DNA from: Allobosea sp035944375
Lineage (GTDB): Bacteria; Pseudomonadota; Alphaproteobacteria; Rhizobiales; Beijerinckiaceae
Length of the DNA: 64,000 bases
Strand: one strand, 5' to 3'
Assembly (NCBI RefSeq): GCF_035944375.1
Contig: NZ_DASZBE010000008.1
Within the stretch, counting starts at the first letter, position 1. Each line of letters opens with the position of its first letter. Shown here in pieces: positions 1 through 10,818 of this stretch. Below the pieces are notes generated by a model, which was not told the origin of the DNA, did no database searches, and saw nothing but the letters and a program-made list of their open reading frames with translations. The position numbers and the translations under genes were made by a program.

Positions 1-48
1 AGCGCCAAGAACCCGAACCCGAAGATCGACCGACAGCGCTCTCGACAT
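1..48 (-). mobile_element. Start of an IS630-type transposase gene, cut by the window edge
   Basis: Reading leftwards from an ATG at 48, the first 16 codons give MSRALSVDLRVRVLGA. This closely resembles the opening of IS630-family transposases, whose N-terminus is a helix-turn-helix beginning with a basic Ser-x-Asp-Leu-Arg-x-Arg-Val segment. Only the N-terminal tip is in the window, so the element's length, terminal repeats and intactness cannot be judged. It lies beside the 3' end of an Lrp-type gene on the same strand. The family call rests on 16 residues, so confidence is moderate. Confidence 0.5.
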
Positions 49-168
49 GCCTGCCGGCCTCCATCCGGCAGACAGTGTGAATCACTTCACCCTTGATTTG
101 GGAATCCCTCCCGATTCAATCAGGTCGGGTTCCGCTCTAGATCGAACGCCGGCCAGCGGGACACCGCC

Positions 169-636
169 TCACGGCTTGGGCCGGTCCGGCACCTGATACG
201 CTGTCGTCGACTTGATCCGCTCCATGGCGAAGCGGGAGGTGACGTTCTTCAAGGGAATCGTCTCGATCAGCCTCTTGTAGAAGCCGTCATAAGCCGACAT
301 GTCGGCGACGACGACGCGCAGCATGTAATCGACATCCCCGGCCATGCGATAGAACTCCATCACCTCCGGCATGGCAGAGACCAGCTGCGCGAATTTCGCG
401 AGCCAGGGGCCGGAATGGTCGGCCGTCTCGATCTGGACGAAAACCGTCAGCCCCAATCCGATCGTCTCCGGCGCGACCAGCGCGACGCGCTTGAGGATGA
501 CGCCCGCCTGCTCGAGCTTCTGAATCCGCTTCCAGCAGGGCGTCTGCGACAGGCCGACGCGATCGGCCAATTCGGCGATCGAGATGTCGGCGTCATCCTG
601 CAGAACGGTGAGGATTTTTCGATCGATCGCATCCAT
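169..636 (-). CDS. Lrp/AsnC-family transcriptional regulator
   Basis: This 155-residue protein has the usual Lrp/AsnC length and layout. An N-terminal winged helix-turn-helix has its recognition helix around residues 29-42 (LSQTPCWKRIQKLE). A C-terminal RAM/ligand-binding domain follows, containing the stretch EFYRMAGDVDYMLRVVV. Members bind DNA as octamers or dimers and respond to amino acids, often controlling an adjacent amino-acid catabolic or export gene. No such partner is adjacent here, because the upstream neighbour is a DUF4105 protein. An ATG start lies about 26 bases from a perfect TATAAT box, so the gene probably has its own promoter and may be autoregulated. The effector is unknown. 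Confidence 0.9.
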   Translation of the reverse strand: MDAIDRKILTVLQDDADISIAELADRVGLSQTPCWKRIQKLEQAGVILKRVALVAPETIGLGLTVFVQIETADHSGPWLAKFAQLVSAMPEVMEFYRMAGDVDYMLRVVVADMSAYDGFYKRLIETIPLKNVTSRFAMERIKSTTAYQVPDRPKP

Positions 637-662
637 GCTCTGACATCCCGCTTGAATAGAAT

Positions 663-691
663 ATTATACTTCTTGAGCCCAATTGAGGGAT
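663..691 (-). promoter_or_regulatory. Probable promoter of the Lrp-type gene
   Basis: On the minus strand a perfect TATAAT hexamer (forward 663-668) lies 26 bases before the ATG at 636, inside an AT-rich patch that stands out from the GC-rich surroundings. No good -35 hexamer occurs at 16-18 bases, which suggests activator dependence or autoregulation by the Lrp protein. Confidence 0.45.
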
Positions 692-895
692 AATTCATCC
701 CCTCGGTAGCGTCATGCTACATTCGGATAGAAATTCCTTTTCTGCCTCTGTCAATCCGTACTTTTCCGGGCGAGGCCATGGAGGGAGCATTGGCGCGAAC
801 GCGGCCGCGCGGCGGCGGCCGATATCGCAGCTCGATCCGCTTCGGATTCGGCGCGGACACGGCCAGCGACGGCGCGGCGATCTGAACGCGCGGTA

Positions 896-1903
896 TCAGG
901 GACGCGCCGCCGGCACGCCCTCGCGGATCTTCTTCGAGAAGTCGGGATCGTCGAGCGAGATCGCCCGCGCCCGTTCGCCGATGCGGGCCTGGCGGACCAG
1001 TTCGTCGAGCGGCATGTCGCTGCGGACCACACCGATGCGCTGGAGATAGCCGGGCAGGAAGCCCGATAGCAGCACGCGCGGATCGAGCGGCAGTGAGAAT
1101 TTCCAGGCCGGGGCGACCGAGCCGACGAGGGTGTAGACGACCGTTGTGCAGTTGGTCGTCAGCGTGTTGTACCAGCGCGGCCGGCCCGCCAGTTCGTTGA
1201 CGTCGGCGACATAGGCCAGCAGCACGTCGCGGGCTTGGGCCGGTGTCGCGGCGATCCGGAAGAGGCGGACATCCTCCTTGCGAGCATGGCTGCGCAAACC
1301 CACGAGATCGCGCTCGGGCGCCGCGACATAGGCCATCTCGTAGCTGCGGAAGAAGCCGGCGAGCGCCGACCACTCCTCGCCCTTCCCGCGGCGGACCTCG
1401 ATCGAGAAGGTCAGCGGCGGCTGGTCGGCAAAGGGGAAGCTGACGAGGAGATGGGCGATCGCCTCGCCCGACCAGTAGGACAGGAACAGGTCGATGCCCT
1501 CGAGCTGGCTCAGGTCAAAGCGGCGGGTCTCCCAGCGTTCGTCGTAATCCGTCTCGCTGCGCCAGTCGAAGTTGCGCAGATTGGACACGGTCAGGATGTC
1601 GCCCTCGCGGGCGATCGAGGGCAGGCGCGCGAGCTCGGGAATCCAGGCGCGTTCATGCGAAGGCGTAAGGCCGTTCCACCAGCCGAGCAGGCCGACGAAG
1701 ATCATGACGAAGGATAGCGGCAGCCGGGCTGCGCCGCTCCACACGCCGAAGGCGCCCCCTAGTCCTGCGATGCCGAAGCCGATGGCAGCGATGGTGGCGG
1801 TCGTGCCGGTCAGGCGAAACAGCAGCAGGCCGGAGCCCCAGGCAGTGGCCCCGAGGATGACGAGGGTGGCGAGGAGGCGGAAGAGGATGATCAGGACGGC
1901 CAT
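896..1903 (-). CDS. DUF4105 (Lnb N-terminal periplasmic domain) membrane protein
   Basis: This 335-residue protein has three N-terminal hydrophobic helices at roughly residues 4-25, 36-55 and 61-79. A soluble domain follows, carrying a conserved-looking TTNCTTVVYTLV segment near residue 246, which is the Cys-containing signature I associate with the DUF4105 family. The family is papain-like in appearance and is found in envelope proteins of many proteobacteria, but its reaction is not established. The domain should face the periplasm. The ATG at 1903 places the first helix at residue 4. No operon partner is evident. A repeat-rich gap of about 225 bases separates it from pckA. Confidence 0.75.
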   Translation of the reverse strand: MAVLIILFRLLATLVILGATAWGSGLLLFRLTGTTATIAAIGFGIAGLGGAFGVWSGAARLPLSFVMIFVGLLGWWNGLTPSHERAWIPELARLPSIAREGDILTVSNLRNFDWRSETDYDERWETRRFDLSQLEGIDLFLSYWSGEAIAHLLVSFPFADQPPLTFSIEVRRGKGEEWSALAGFFRSYEMAYVAAPERDLVGLRSHARKEDVRLFRIAATPAQARDVLLAYVADVNELAGRPRWYNTLTTNCTTVVYTLVGSVAPAWKFSLPLDPRVLLSGFLPGYLQRIGVVRSDMPLDELVRQARIGERARAISLDDPDFSKKIREGVPAARP

Positions 1904-1936
1904 TGCAACGCTCCCATTCGATGCGGTCGCGCGCAG

Positions 1937-2097
1937 TCCCCTCCCCCTGGTGGGGAGGGGTTAGGGGTGCGGGGCGGAAAGGCAGGCTCGACTTGACCAC
2001 GCGCGGGCGTCGCGGCATCCCAGCAGTAGTATCGGAACACGCTCACCAGGCGGCACGCCCCCCATCCCTATCCCTTCCCCACCAGGGGGAAGGGAAA
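1937..2097. repeat. Intergenic inverted repeat, GGGGAGGGG family (copy 1)
   Basis: Two G/C-rich blocks face each other. The left block (1937-1970) contains CTCCCCCTGGTGGGGAGGGG. The right block (2058-2097) contains TCCCTTCCCCACCAGGGGGA. The segment between them includes CACCAGGCGGCACGCC, which recurs in related form in the copy at 35077. The same family also occurs at 40223-40380. These look like interspersed intergenic palindromes, not terminators. Confidence 0.7.
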
Positions 2098-2128
2098 AGC
2101 CTTTGCCTGCCAAGATCAAGCGTTAAGC

Positions 2129-3739
<1,611 letters not shown>

Positions 3740-3947
3740 AGAAGAACCTCCCGAGGCAGGCTGGCCCGGAGAGCCGCCTGATCTGCAGACATGCGCGAAC
3801 GGAGCAACGCGCGCGGGCGACCTTTGTGCCGGCCGGTGCCGGTCCCCTTAAGGCCATGTTGGACCCGGCTCAAGTGAAGGCAAAGCCTCCACCTGGAACA
3901 TTCTCACCTAAATCGATTAAATCGAATCGACGTGGTGAATCAGGGCG

Positions 3948-4724
3948 CTAGGCGGGACGTCGTGCCGCCGCGGCGAGTTCGACCAGAGTCCGGCGCATCG
4001 AAGCCGCATCGGTGACGGGTGCCGGGAAAGGCAAGCGCAGCACCGCGTCGCCGCGCGCGAGATCGGCCCCGTCCGGGTCGAGCCCGGTGAGGCGCCAGTC
4101 GCCATCCGGCGCCTTCAGCAGCCCGGTGGCGTAGGCGCGGATGGCGTCGGCATGATCGGCGTTCATGTGCTCGACCGCGCCCTCCTCCATCGCGGTGATG
4201 GCGCGCGCAGCGGCGGCGTCGCTGAGCAGGTCACCCGGCAGGAGTTCATAGGCTTTGCCGAAGCCGCCATTGAGGCTCGCGGCCTGGAGGTCGAGCGCGA
4301 AGAAGGAGAAGTCGCCGAAATCGACATAGAGCGCCGCCTTGGGCTGGCGGGCGAGGAAGCGGCGTCGGATGCGCTCGCCCTCGGCGCCTTCGCGCGCGAT
4401 CCGACGCGCCTGGAGCCTCAGCGTGATCCGCGCATGGGCGAGCGGGTCGCCCTTGCCGCCCGGCGCCAGCAGCAGCGAACAGCGCGGATCGGCCTCGAGA
4501 TTGCCGGTGTGGGACGACAGCGCCGAGACGAGGATCAGCGGCGTGCCGTCGCTGTCAGTCGCCAGGCTGACGAGGCTCGCGGTGGGGTGGCCGTCCCGCC
4601 CCAGCGTCGCCAGCGATCCGAACCGCGCACCGCGCAGCAAGGTCTTGGCGAGTGCGCGCGCTCCATCGTCGGTCGGGCGGATCGGATCCTCGCGCTTTTC
4701 CTGCGCGGCGGGAGACGTGGTCAT
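3948..4724 (-). CDS. HugZ-like pyridoxamine 5'-phosphate oxidase-fold protein with DUF2470
   Basis: This 258-residue protein has two parts. Residues about 20-165 form a split-barrel FMN-binding-like domain (ARFGSLATLGRDGHPTASLV, then SLLLAPGGKGDPLAHARITL). A C-terminal DUF2470 domain contains EHMNADHADAIRAYA at about 185-199, where the histidines resemble the haem-contacting region of HugZ/HutZ proteins. Related proteins bind or degrade haem, but many alphaproteobacterial members have no assigned role. It diverges from chvI across a 143-base gap, and no haem-uptake genes are visible nearby. Confidence 0.8.
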   Translation of the reverse strand: MTTSPAAQEKREDPIRPTDDGARALAKTLLRGARFGSLATLGRDGHPTASLVSLATDSDGTPLILVSALSSHTGNLEADPRCSLLLAPGGKGDPLAHARITLRLQARRIAREGAEGERIRRRFLARQPKAALYVDFGDFSFFALDLQAASLNGGFGKAYELLPGDLLSDAAAARAITAMEEGAVEHMNADHADAIRAYATGLLKAPDGDWRLTGLDPDGADLARGDAVLRLPFPAPVTDAASMRRTLVELAAAARRPA

Positions 4725-4867
4725 GGAACGAATGGTCCTGTCGGGTCTTTCTGTGACGGGGACATAGGCAAACCGCCCCGCCGTCGCTAGATTGCGGCCA
4801 CGGTTTAGCCGCTCTCTCGCGGGAGTGGACCTCAGTCATTGCAACACGGCCAAGAGACAAAGAGCTT

Positions 4868-5569
4868 ATGCCAACCATTGCGCTGGTCGATGACGACCGC
4901 AACATCCTCACCTCGGTTTCGATCGCGCTCGAAGCCGAGGGCTACCGCATCATGACCTATACGGACGGCGCCTCGGCGCTGGACGGACTGAAGCAGAATC
5001 CGCCCGACCTCGCGATCTTCGACATCAAGATGCCGCGCATGGACGGGATGGAGCTGCTGCGGCGGCTGCGCCAGAAGTCCGACCTGCCAGTGATCTTCCT
5101 GACGTCCAAGGACGAGGAAATCGACGAACTCTTCGGGCTCAAGATGGGCGCCGACGACTTCATCCGGAAGCCGTTCTCGCAGCGCCTGCTGGTCGAGCGC
5201 GTCAAGGCGATCCTGCGGCGCTCCGGCGCCAAGGACCCGGCGGCGGCCCCGCGGGGCGAGGACGCCAAGGCGCTGGAGCGCGGCCTGCTGCGCATGGACC
5301 CGGAGCGCCACACCTGTACCTGGAAGGGCGAGCCGGTGACGCTGACCGTTACCGAGTTCCTGATCCTGCAGTCTCTGGCGCAACGGCCGGGCGTGGTGAA
5401 GAGCCGCAACGCGCTGATGGATGCGGCCTATGACGACGAGGTTTATGTCGACGACCGCACCATCGACAGCCACATCAAGCGGCTGCGCAAGAAGTTCAAC
5501 CAGGTCGATGCCGATTTCGACATGATCGAGACCTTGTACGGCGTCGGCTACCGGTTCAAGGAAGGCTGA
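4868..5569 (+). CDS. chvI: Response regulator ChvI
   Basis: This 233-residue OmpR/PhoB-type regulator has a receiver domain with acidic pocket D8-D10 and phospho-acceptor D52 (AIFDIKMPRMDG). A C-terminal winged helix ends in the wing segment ETLYGVGYRFKEG. The next gene is its sensor kinase ChvG, and hprK-EIIA-HPr follow. That order is characteristic of the ChvGI system of Hyphomicrobiales, which responds to acid and envelope stress and controls exopolysaccharide, envelope and central-carbon genes. The ATG at 4868 has only a weak upstream purine stretch (AAAGAG). Confidence 0.95.
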   Translation: MPTIALVDDDRNILTSVSIALEAEGYRIMTYTDGASALDGLKQNPPDLAIFDIKMPRMDGMELLRRLRQKSDLPVIFLTSKDEEIDELFGLKMGADDFIRKPFSQRLLVERVKAILRRSGAKDPAAAPRGEDAKALERGLLRMDPERHTCTWKGEPVTLTVTEFLILQSLAQRPGVVKSRNALMDAAYDDEVYVDDRTIDSHIKRLRKKFNQVDADFDMIETLYGVGYRFKEG

Positions 5570-5661
5570 GCCCCGAGCGTTCGAACGCACGGCCTCGTCC
5601 GGAGGCCGCGCGACGGGCGACGCCGCCAGGCCCGACGGCAGGACAGCAGCGTTCCAGACCC

Positions 5662-7461
5662 ATGGCGACGATCGACGAGGAGCGCAGGGCGGAGGTCGGC
5701 GGCGGCGCACGGCGCCCGGCGCTGCGGCAGCGGCTGGCCGCCTTCGCACGGCGCAGCCTGCGGGCGATTTCGTCCGGCGCCGCCTCCAGCCTGACCCGGC
5801 GCATCGTCGTGCTCAATCTCGGCGGGCTCGTCGCGCTCCTGGTCGGGTTTCTGTATCTCAACCAGTTCCGCGAGAGCCTGATCGAATCGCGCGTCCAGAG
5901 CCTGCTCACGCAGGGGGAGATCATCGCTGGCGCGATCGCCGCCTCCGCCACGGTCGAGACCGACGCGATCACCATCGATCCCGACAAGCTGCTGCAACTG
6001 CAGGCGGGCGAGAGCGCCGGCATCGCCGAAGACCCGCTCGACTTCTCGATCAACCCCGAAAAGGTCGCGCCGCTGCTGCGCCGGCTGGTCACGCCGACCA
6101 AGACGCGGGCGCGCATCTACGACCGGGACGGGCTGCTGACCCTGGACTCCCGCAGCCTCTATTCGCGCGGCGACGTGCTGCGGCTCGACCTGCCGCGCGT
6201 CGGCGAGCCGGACGAGACGCCGCTGATGGAGCGGACCTGGAACCTGTTCCGGAACCGGCTCGGCCGCGCCGACGTGCCGGTCTATGACGATTTCGAAAAC
6301 GCCAACGGCAAGTCCTATCCGGAGGTCGCACGCGCGCTGAACGGTTCGCCGGCCAGTGTCGTGCGCGTCAACACGCGCGGCCAGACCATCGTATCGGTCG
6401 CGGTGCCGGTCCAGCGCTTCCGGACGGTCAAGGGCGCGCTGCTGCTGTCGACACAGGGCGGCGACATCGACGCCGTCATCGTCTCGGAGCGCTACGCGAT
6501 CTTCCGGGTGTTTGCGATCTCGGCGGGGGTCATGATCGTCCTGTCGGTGTTGCTGGCCGGGACCATCGCCGAACCGATCCGCAAGCTCGCCGACGCCGCC
6601 CAGCGGGTGCGCCGCGGCGTGAAATCGCGCGAGCAGATCCCCGATTTCAGCGGCCGCCACGACGAGATCGGCCATCTCTCCGGCTCGCTGCGCGAGATGA
6701 CGAAGGCGCTCTACAGCCGCATCGAGGCGATCGAGAGTTTCGCGGCCGATGTGGCGCATGAGCTCAAGAACCCGCTGACCTCGCTGCGCAGCGCCGTCGA
6801 GACCCTGCCGCGGGCGAAATCCGACGAGTCCCGAGGGCGGCTGCTGGCCGTGATCCAGCACGATGTGCGCCGCCTCGACCGGCTGATCTCCGACATTTCC
6901 GACGCCTCGCGGCTTGATGCCGAACTCGCCCGCAACGATGCCGGCCCGGTCGATCTCGGCCAGATCCTAGAGACGGTGGTCTCGGCCCAGAACGAGACCC
7001 GCCGCGAGGGCCAGCCCCTGATCGAACTCGTCACCGAGCGTCGCGGTCAGCGCCCGGGCGGGCGCGACGGCTTCATCGTACTCGGCCACGATTCGCGACT
7101 GGGCCAGGTGATCGTCAACCTGATCGACAATGCCCGGTCCTTCTCGCCGCCGGACAAGCCTGTGCGTGTCATGCTCTCGCGGGTCGGCGACGAGGTTCTC
7201 GTCACGGTCGAGGATGGTGGGCCCGGGATCGAGCCGCATGCGCTGGAGAGAATCTTCGAGCGCTTCTACACCGACCGGCCAAACGAGGGTTTCGGCCAGA
7301 ATTCCGGACTCGGCCTGTCGATCTCGCGCCAAATCGTCGAGGCGCATCGTGGCACGATCCGGGCGGAGAACCGCCTCGGCCCGGCCGGGCCCGACGGCGT
7401 GCCGCCCCGCCTGGGTGCGCGCTTCACCGTCTGCCTCCCCGCCCTGCCGCAGACGAGTTGA
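5662..7461 (+). CDS. chvG: Sensor histidine kinase ChvG
   Basis: This 599-residue membrane kinase has a basic N-terminus, a first transmembrane helix near residues 47-67 (IVVLNLGGLVALLVGFLYL) and a periplasmic sensing region of about 200 residues. A second helix near 275-297 and a HAMP linker follow. The dimerisation box AADVAHELKNPLTSL holds phospho-acceptor H366. The ATPase domain has N (NLIDNARSFS), G1 (VEDGGPGIE) and G2 (GLGLSIS) boxes. It phosphorylates ChvI, encoded 92 bases upstream. In relatives the periplasmic protein ExoR represses it, but no exoR is visible here. It ends 7 bases before hprK. Confidence 0.95.
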   Translation: MATIDEERRAEVGGGARRPALRQRLAAFARRSLRAISSGAASSLTRRIVVLNLGGLVALLVGFLYLNQFRESLIESRVQSLLTQGEIIAGAIAASATVETDAITIDPDKLLQLQAGESAGIAEDPLDFSINPEKVAPLLRRLVTPTKTRARIYDRDGLLTLDSRSLYSRGDVLRLDLPRVGEPDETPLMERTWNLFRNRLGRADVPVYDDFENANGKSYPEVARALNGSPASVVRVNTRGQTIVSVAVPVQRFRTVKGALLLSTQGGDIDAVIVSERYAIFRVFAISAGVMIVLSVLLAGTIAEPIRKLADAAQRVRRGVKSREQIPDFSGRHDEIGHLSGSLREMTKALYSRIEAIESFAADVAHELKNPLTSLRSAVETLPRAKSDESRGRLLAVIQHDVRRLDRLISDISDASRLDAELARNDAGPVDLGQILETVVSAQNETRREGQPLIELVTERRGQRPGGRDGFIVLGHDSRLGQVIVNLIDNARSFSPPDKPVRVMLSRVGDEVLVTVEDGGPGIEPHALERIFERFYTDRPNEGFGQNSGLGLSISRQIVEAHRGTIRAENRLGPAGPDGVPPRLGARFTVCLPALPQTS

Positions 7462-7468
7462 GGCGGGC

Positions 7469-7915
7469 ATGCCGAACGCACGCATTCACGCGACCACGGT
7501 CGCGATCGGAGAGGGCGGGGTGCTGATCCGCGGCGCCTCGGGGGCCGGCAAGTCGAGCCTCGGGCTCGCCCTGATCGACGCCGCGCGCCGGGAGGGCCGC
7601 TTCGCGCGGCTGGTCGCCGACGACCGGACCGCGCTGAGCGCGCATGGCGCGCGCCTGCTGGCGCGGCCGGTCGCACCGCTCGACGGCCTGATCGAGCGGC
7701 GCGGGCTGGGGCTGACGCCCGAGCCCCATCAACCGGCCGTGGTCGTGAGGCTGATCGTCGACATCGCCGGCACCGAACCGGCGCGCATGCCGCAGCCGGA
7801 GGATCTGGTGGACCGGCTCGAGGGCATCGACCTGCCGCGGCTGACGGTCGCGGGGCGTAGCGGCGACGAACGCCTGATCCTGGCGGCCCTGCAGCTGTTC
7901 GGCGATGGCAGCTGA
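7469..7915 (+). CDS. hprK: HPr kinase/phosphorylase, short alphaproteobacterial form
   Basis: I start this gene at the ATG at 7469, seven bases after the chvG stop; the open frame extends further upstream only inside chvG. The 148-residue product is the short form that lacks the N-terminal half of Firmicute HprK. It keeps the P-loop GASGAGKS (residues 22-29) and the catalytic-core segment VADDRTALS. It should phosphorylate HPr on Ser66, encoded nearby, linking carbon and energy status to PTS phosphorylation and probably to ChvG. The likely unit is chvI-chvG-hprK. A 14-bp perfect-arm palindrome directly follows the stop. Confidence 0.9.
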   Translation: MPNARIHATTVAIGEGGVLIRGASGAGKSSLGLALIDAARREGRFARLVADDRTALSAHGARLLARPVAPLDGLIERRGLGLTPEPHQPAVVVRLIVDIAGTEPARMPQPEDLVDRLEGIDLPRLTVAGRSGDERLILAALQLFGDGS

Positions 7916-8024
7916 TGTCGAAAATTCGACGAGTTCGAAGCGGGCCGCTTGCCTATCCTTCGCACCTGCCGCATAAACCGCCACCTTGTCCGGGCGCCGA
8001 AAGCGCTCTCCGGTGCCATAGTGA

Positions 8025-8426
8025 ATGATCGGACTGGTCCTCGTGACGCATGGGCATCTGGCCACGGAATTCCGGGCCGCGCTCGAACACGTCGTCGGCC
8101 CCCAACAGCATCTCGCTACCATCGCCATCGCCCCCGATGACGACATGGAAGGCCGTCGCCGCGACATCATCGCGGCGGTCGAGCAGGTCGAGACGGGCAA
8201 GGGCGTGATCGTCCTGACCGACATGTTCGGCGGGACGCCCTCCAACCTTGCCATCTCGGTGATGGAGCCCGGCCGCATCGACGTCGTCGCGGGCGTCAAC
8301 CTGCCGATGCTGATCAAGCTCGCCAGCGTGCGCGAGGACAAGACCCTCGACGAGGCCGTGACCAGCGCGCAGGATGCGGGCCGCAAATACATCACCGTCG
8401 CCAGCCGGGTCCTGGCAGGGAAGTAA
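8025..8426 (+). CDS. PTS EIIA component, mannose family
   Basis: This 133-residue single-domain EIIA(Man) protein begins MIGLVLVTHGHLA. H9 corresponds to the phospho-accepting His of ManX-type EIIA. The body contains VLTDMFGGTPSNLA, a hallmark of the fold. No EIIB or EIIC permease is present, which fits a regulatory phosphorelay with no sugar transport. HPr follows 12 bases downstream. The ATG at 8025 follows a gap of about 109 bases after hprK, which may hold a separate promoter. Confidence 0.93.
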   Translation: MIGLVLVTHGHLATEFRAALEHVVGPQQHLATIAIAPDDDMEGRRRDIIAAVEQVETGKGVIVLTDMFGGTPSNLAISVMEPGRIDVVAGVNLPMLIKLASVREDKTLDEAVTSAQDAGRKYITVASRVLAGK

Positions 8427-8438
8427 GGAATCGCTGCC

Positions 8439-8768
8439 GTGGACGACAGGCAGGAGATCGACGACTGCGATTGCCCTGAGGTCGAGATCCCCGCGGGCGC
8501 CGTCTATGGCGAGTTCCAGATCGTCAACAAGAAGGGGCTGCACGCCCGCGCCACGGCGAAATTCGTGCAATGCGCCTCCGCCTTCGACGCCGACATCACC
8601 GTCACCCGCTGTGGCGAGACGGTCGGCGCGACCTCGATCATGGGTATCCTGACGCTCGGCGCCGGCATCGGCTCGACGATCACCGTGGTCGCGAAGGGGC
8701 GTGAGGCGACAGAGGCGCTGAAGGCGCTGGAGGCCCTCGTAGCGGATCGGTTCGGCGAGGGCGAGTAG
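8439..8768 (+). CDS. ptsH: HPr phosphocarrier protein
   Basis: This 109-residue protein has a GTG start at 8439 and an acidic N-terminal extension of about 24 residues ahead of the standard HPr fold. The active-site motif KKGLHARA contains H35, phosphorylated by enzyme I. The segment GATSIMGI contains S66, the residue modified by HPr kinase; the 31-residue spacing matches H15/S46 of classical HPr. It receives phosphate from an enzyme I encoded elsewhere and passes it to the EIIA just upstream. No sugar permease is linked. Confidence 0.93.
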   Translation: MDDRQEIDDCDCPEVEIPAGAVYGEFQIVNKKGLHARATAKFVQCASAFDADITVTRCGETVGATSIMGILTLGAGIGSTITVVAKGREATEALKALEALVADRFGEGE

Positions 8769-8917
8769 GCCTTCACGCGATCTGCGGCTGCCCGCGCGCG
8801 GTCGAAGCGCTCTTACCTCAATCCAATCCGCGAGTGATCCATTGGGTCGAAGTGCGGCCGGGCGCAGTGTGACCATACGTCACAAAATCGACAGACCGCT
8901 CCCTTTCGACCGATCAC

Positions 8918-8933
8918 ATAAAGACATCTTTAT
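8918..8933. promoter_or_regulatory. Palindromic operator-like site upstream of ahcY
   Basis: ATAAAGACATCTTTAT has perfect 7-bp arms (ATAAAGA/TCTTTAT) around a 2-bp centre. It is followed directly by a further partial repeat, ATATCTTTG. It lies about 75 bases before the ahcY start in otherwise GC-rich DNA. Its form suits an ArsR-family dimer. SahR-type ArsR regulators of the SAM cycle are a candidate by analogy, but no such regulator gene is in the window. Confidence 0.5.
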
Positions 8934-9007
8934 ATCTTTGATTGCCTTTGGGCGTGGGCGCTGCTATGGACCCGCCCATCATTCGAAGACCAGCTGGAGC
9001 ACGCCCC

Positions 9008-10408
<1,401 letters not shown>

Positions 10409-10433
10409 CATCCGGCACCAATCGGACGGCAGG

Positions 10434-10465
10434 AGGCCCGGCGTTCGCGCCGGGCCTTTTTCTTT
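10434..10465 (+). terminator. Intrinsic terminator of ahcY
   Basis: A perfect 10-bp stem (AGGCCCGGCG/CGCCGGGCCT) with a TTCG tetraloop is followed by TTTTTCTTT. It begins 26 bases after the ahcY stop. Confidence 0.92.
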
Positions 10466-10818
10466 GGCCCGCGGCCTGAGTCCTTTCCGCATCAGCCGCT
10501 ACTAATAGAGTCGCCGGCAGCCCACGCCCCCTACAGCTTGACGGCTGTCCCGCCGCGCCCGGCCGCGACCGGGACCCGCCCGATTTACCCTCCATTAAGC
10601 ACTTCCTGCCGGACTCCACGGGTGATTAGAGTGGGGCTGATTCGGCTTCCCGCGCCCTGCGCGGGCCGGGTCGAGCCGCAAGTATCGGTGTGGTGGCAGG
10701 CGTGCGTCAGGGGCCTTTCGAAGCGGCTCAGGGGACGGCTCGCTGCCGTTCGGCGCCCGCTCGGGCCTGACAGCGGATGCGGCGGCACGGTGCCGCCCAC
10801 AGAGAAGACGGACGCAGG
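10466..10818 (+). other. Gap of about 350 bases before divL, with a candidate CtrA-like site
   Basis: No convincing gene is visible. The main feature is TTTA-N7-TTAA at 10584-10598, one base from the CtrA consensus half-site pair TTAA-N7-TTAA. The rest is GC-rich leader. Upstream in-frame codons of divL from 10777 are possible, but the ATG at 10819 is preferred. Confidence 0.35.

Noticed and set aside
8942..9007. 22 extra N-terminal residues for AhcY from a TTG
   Set aside because: The GTG at 9008 gives the canonical N-terminus; the extension looks unlike the family.
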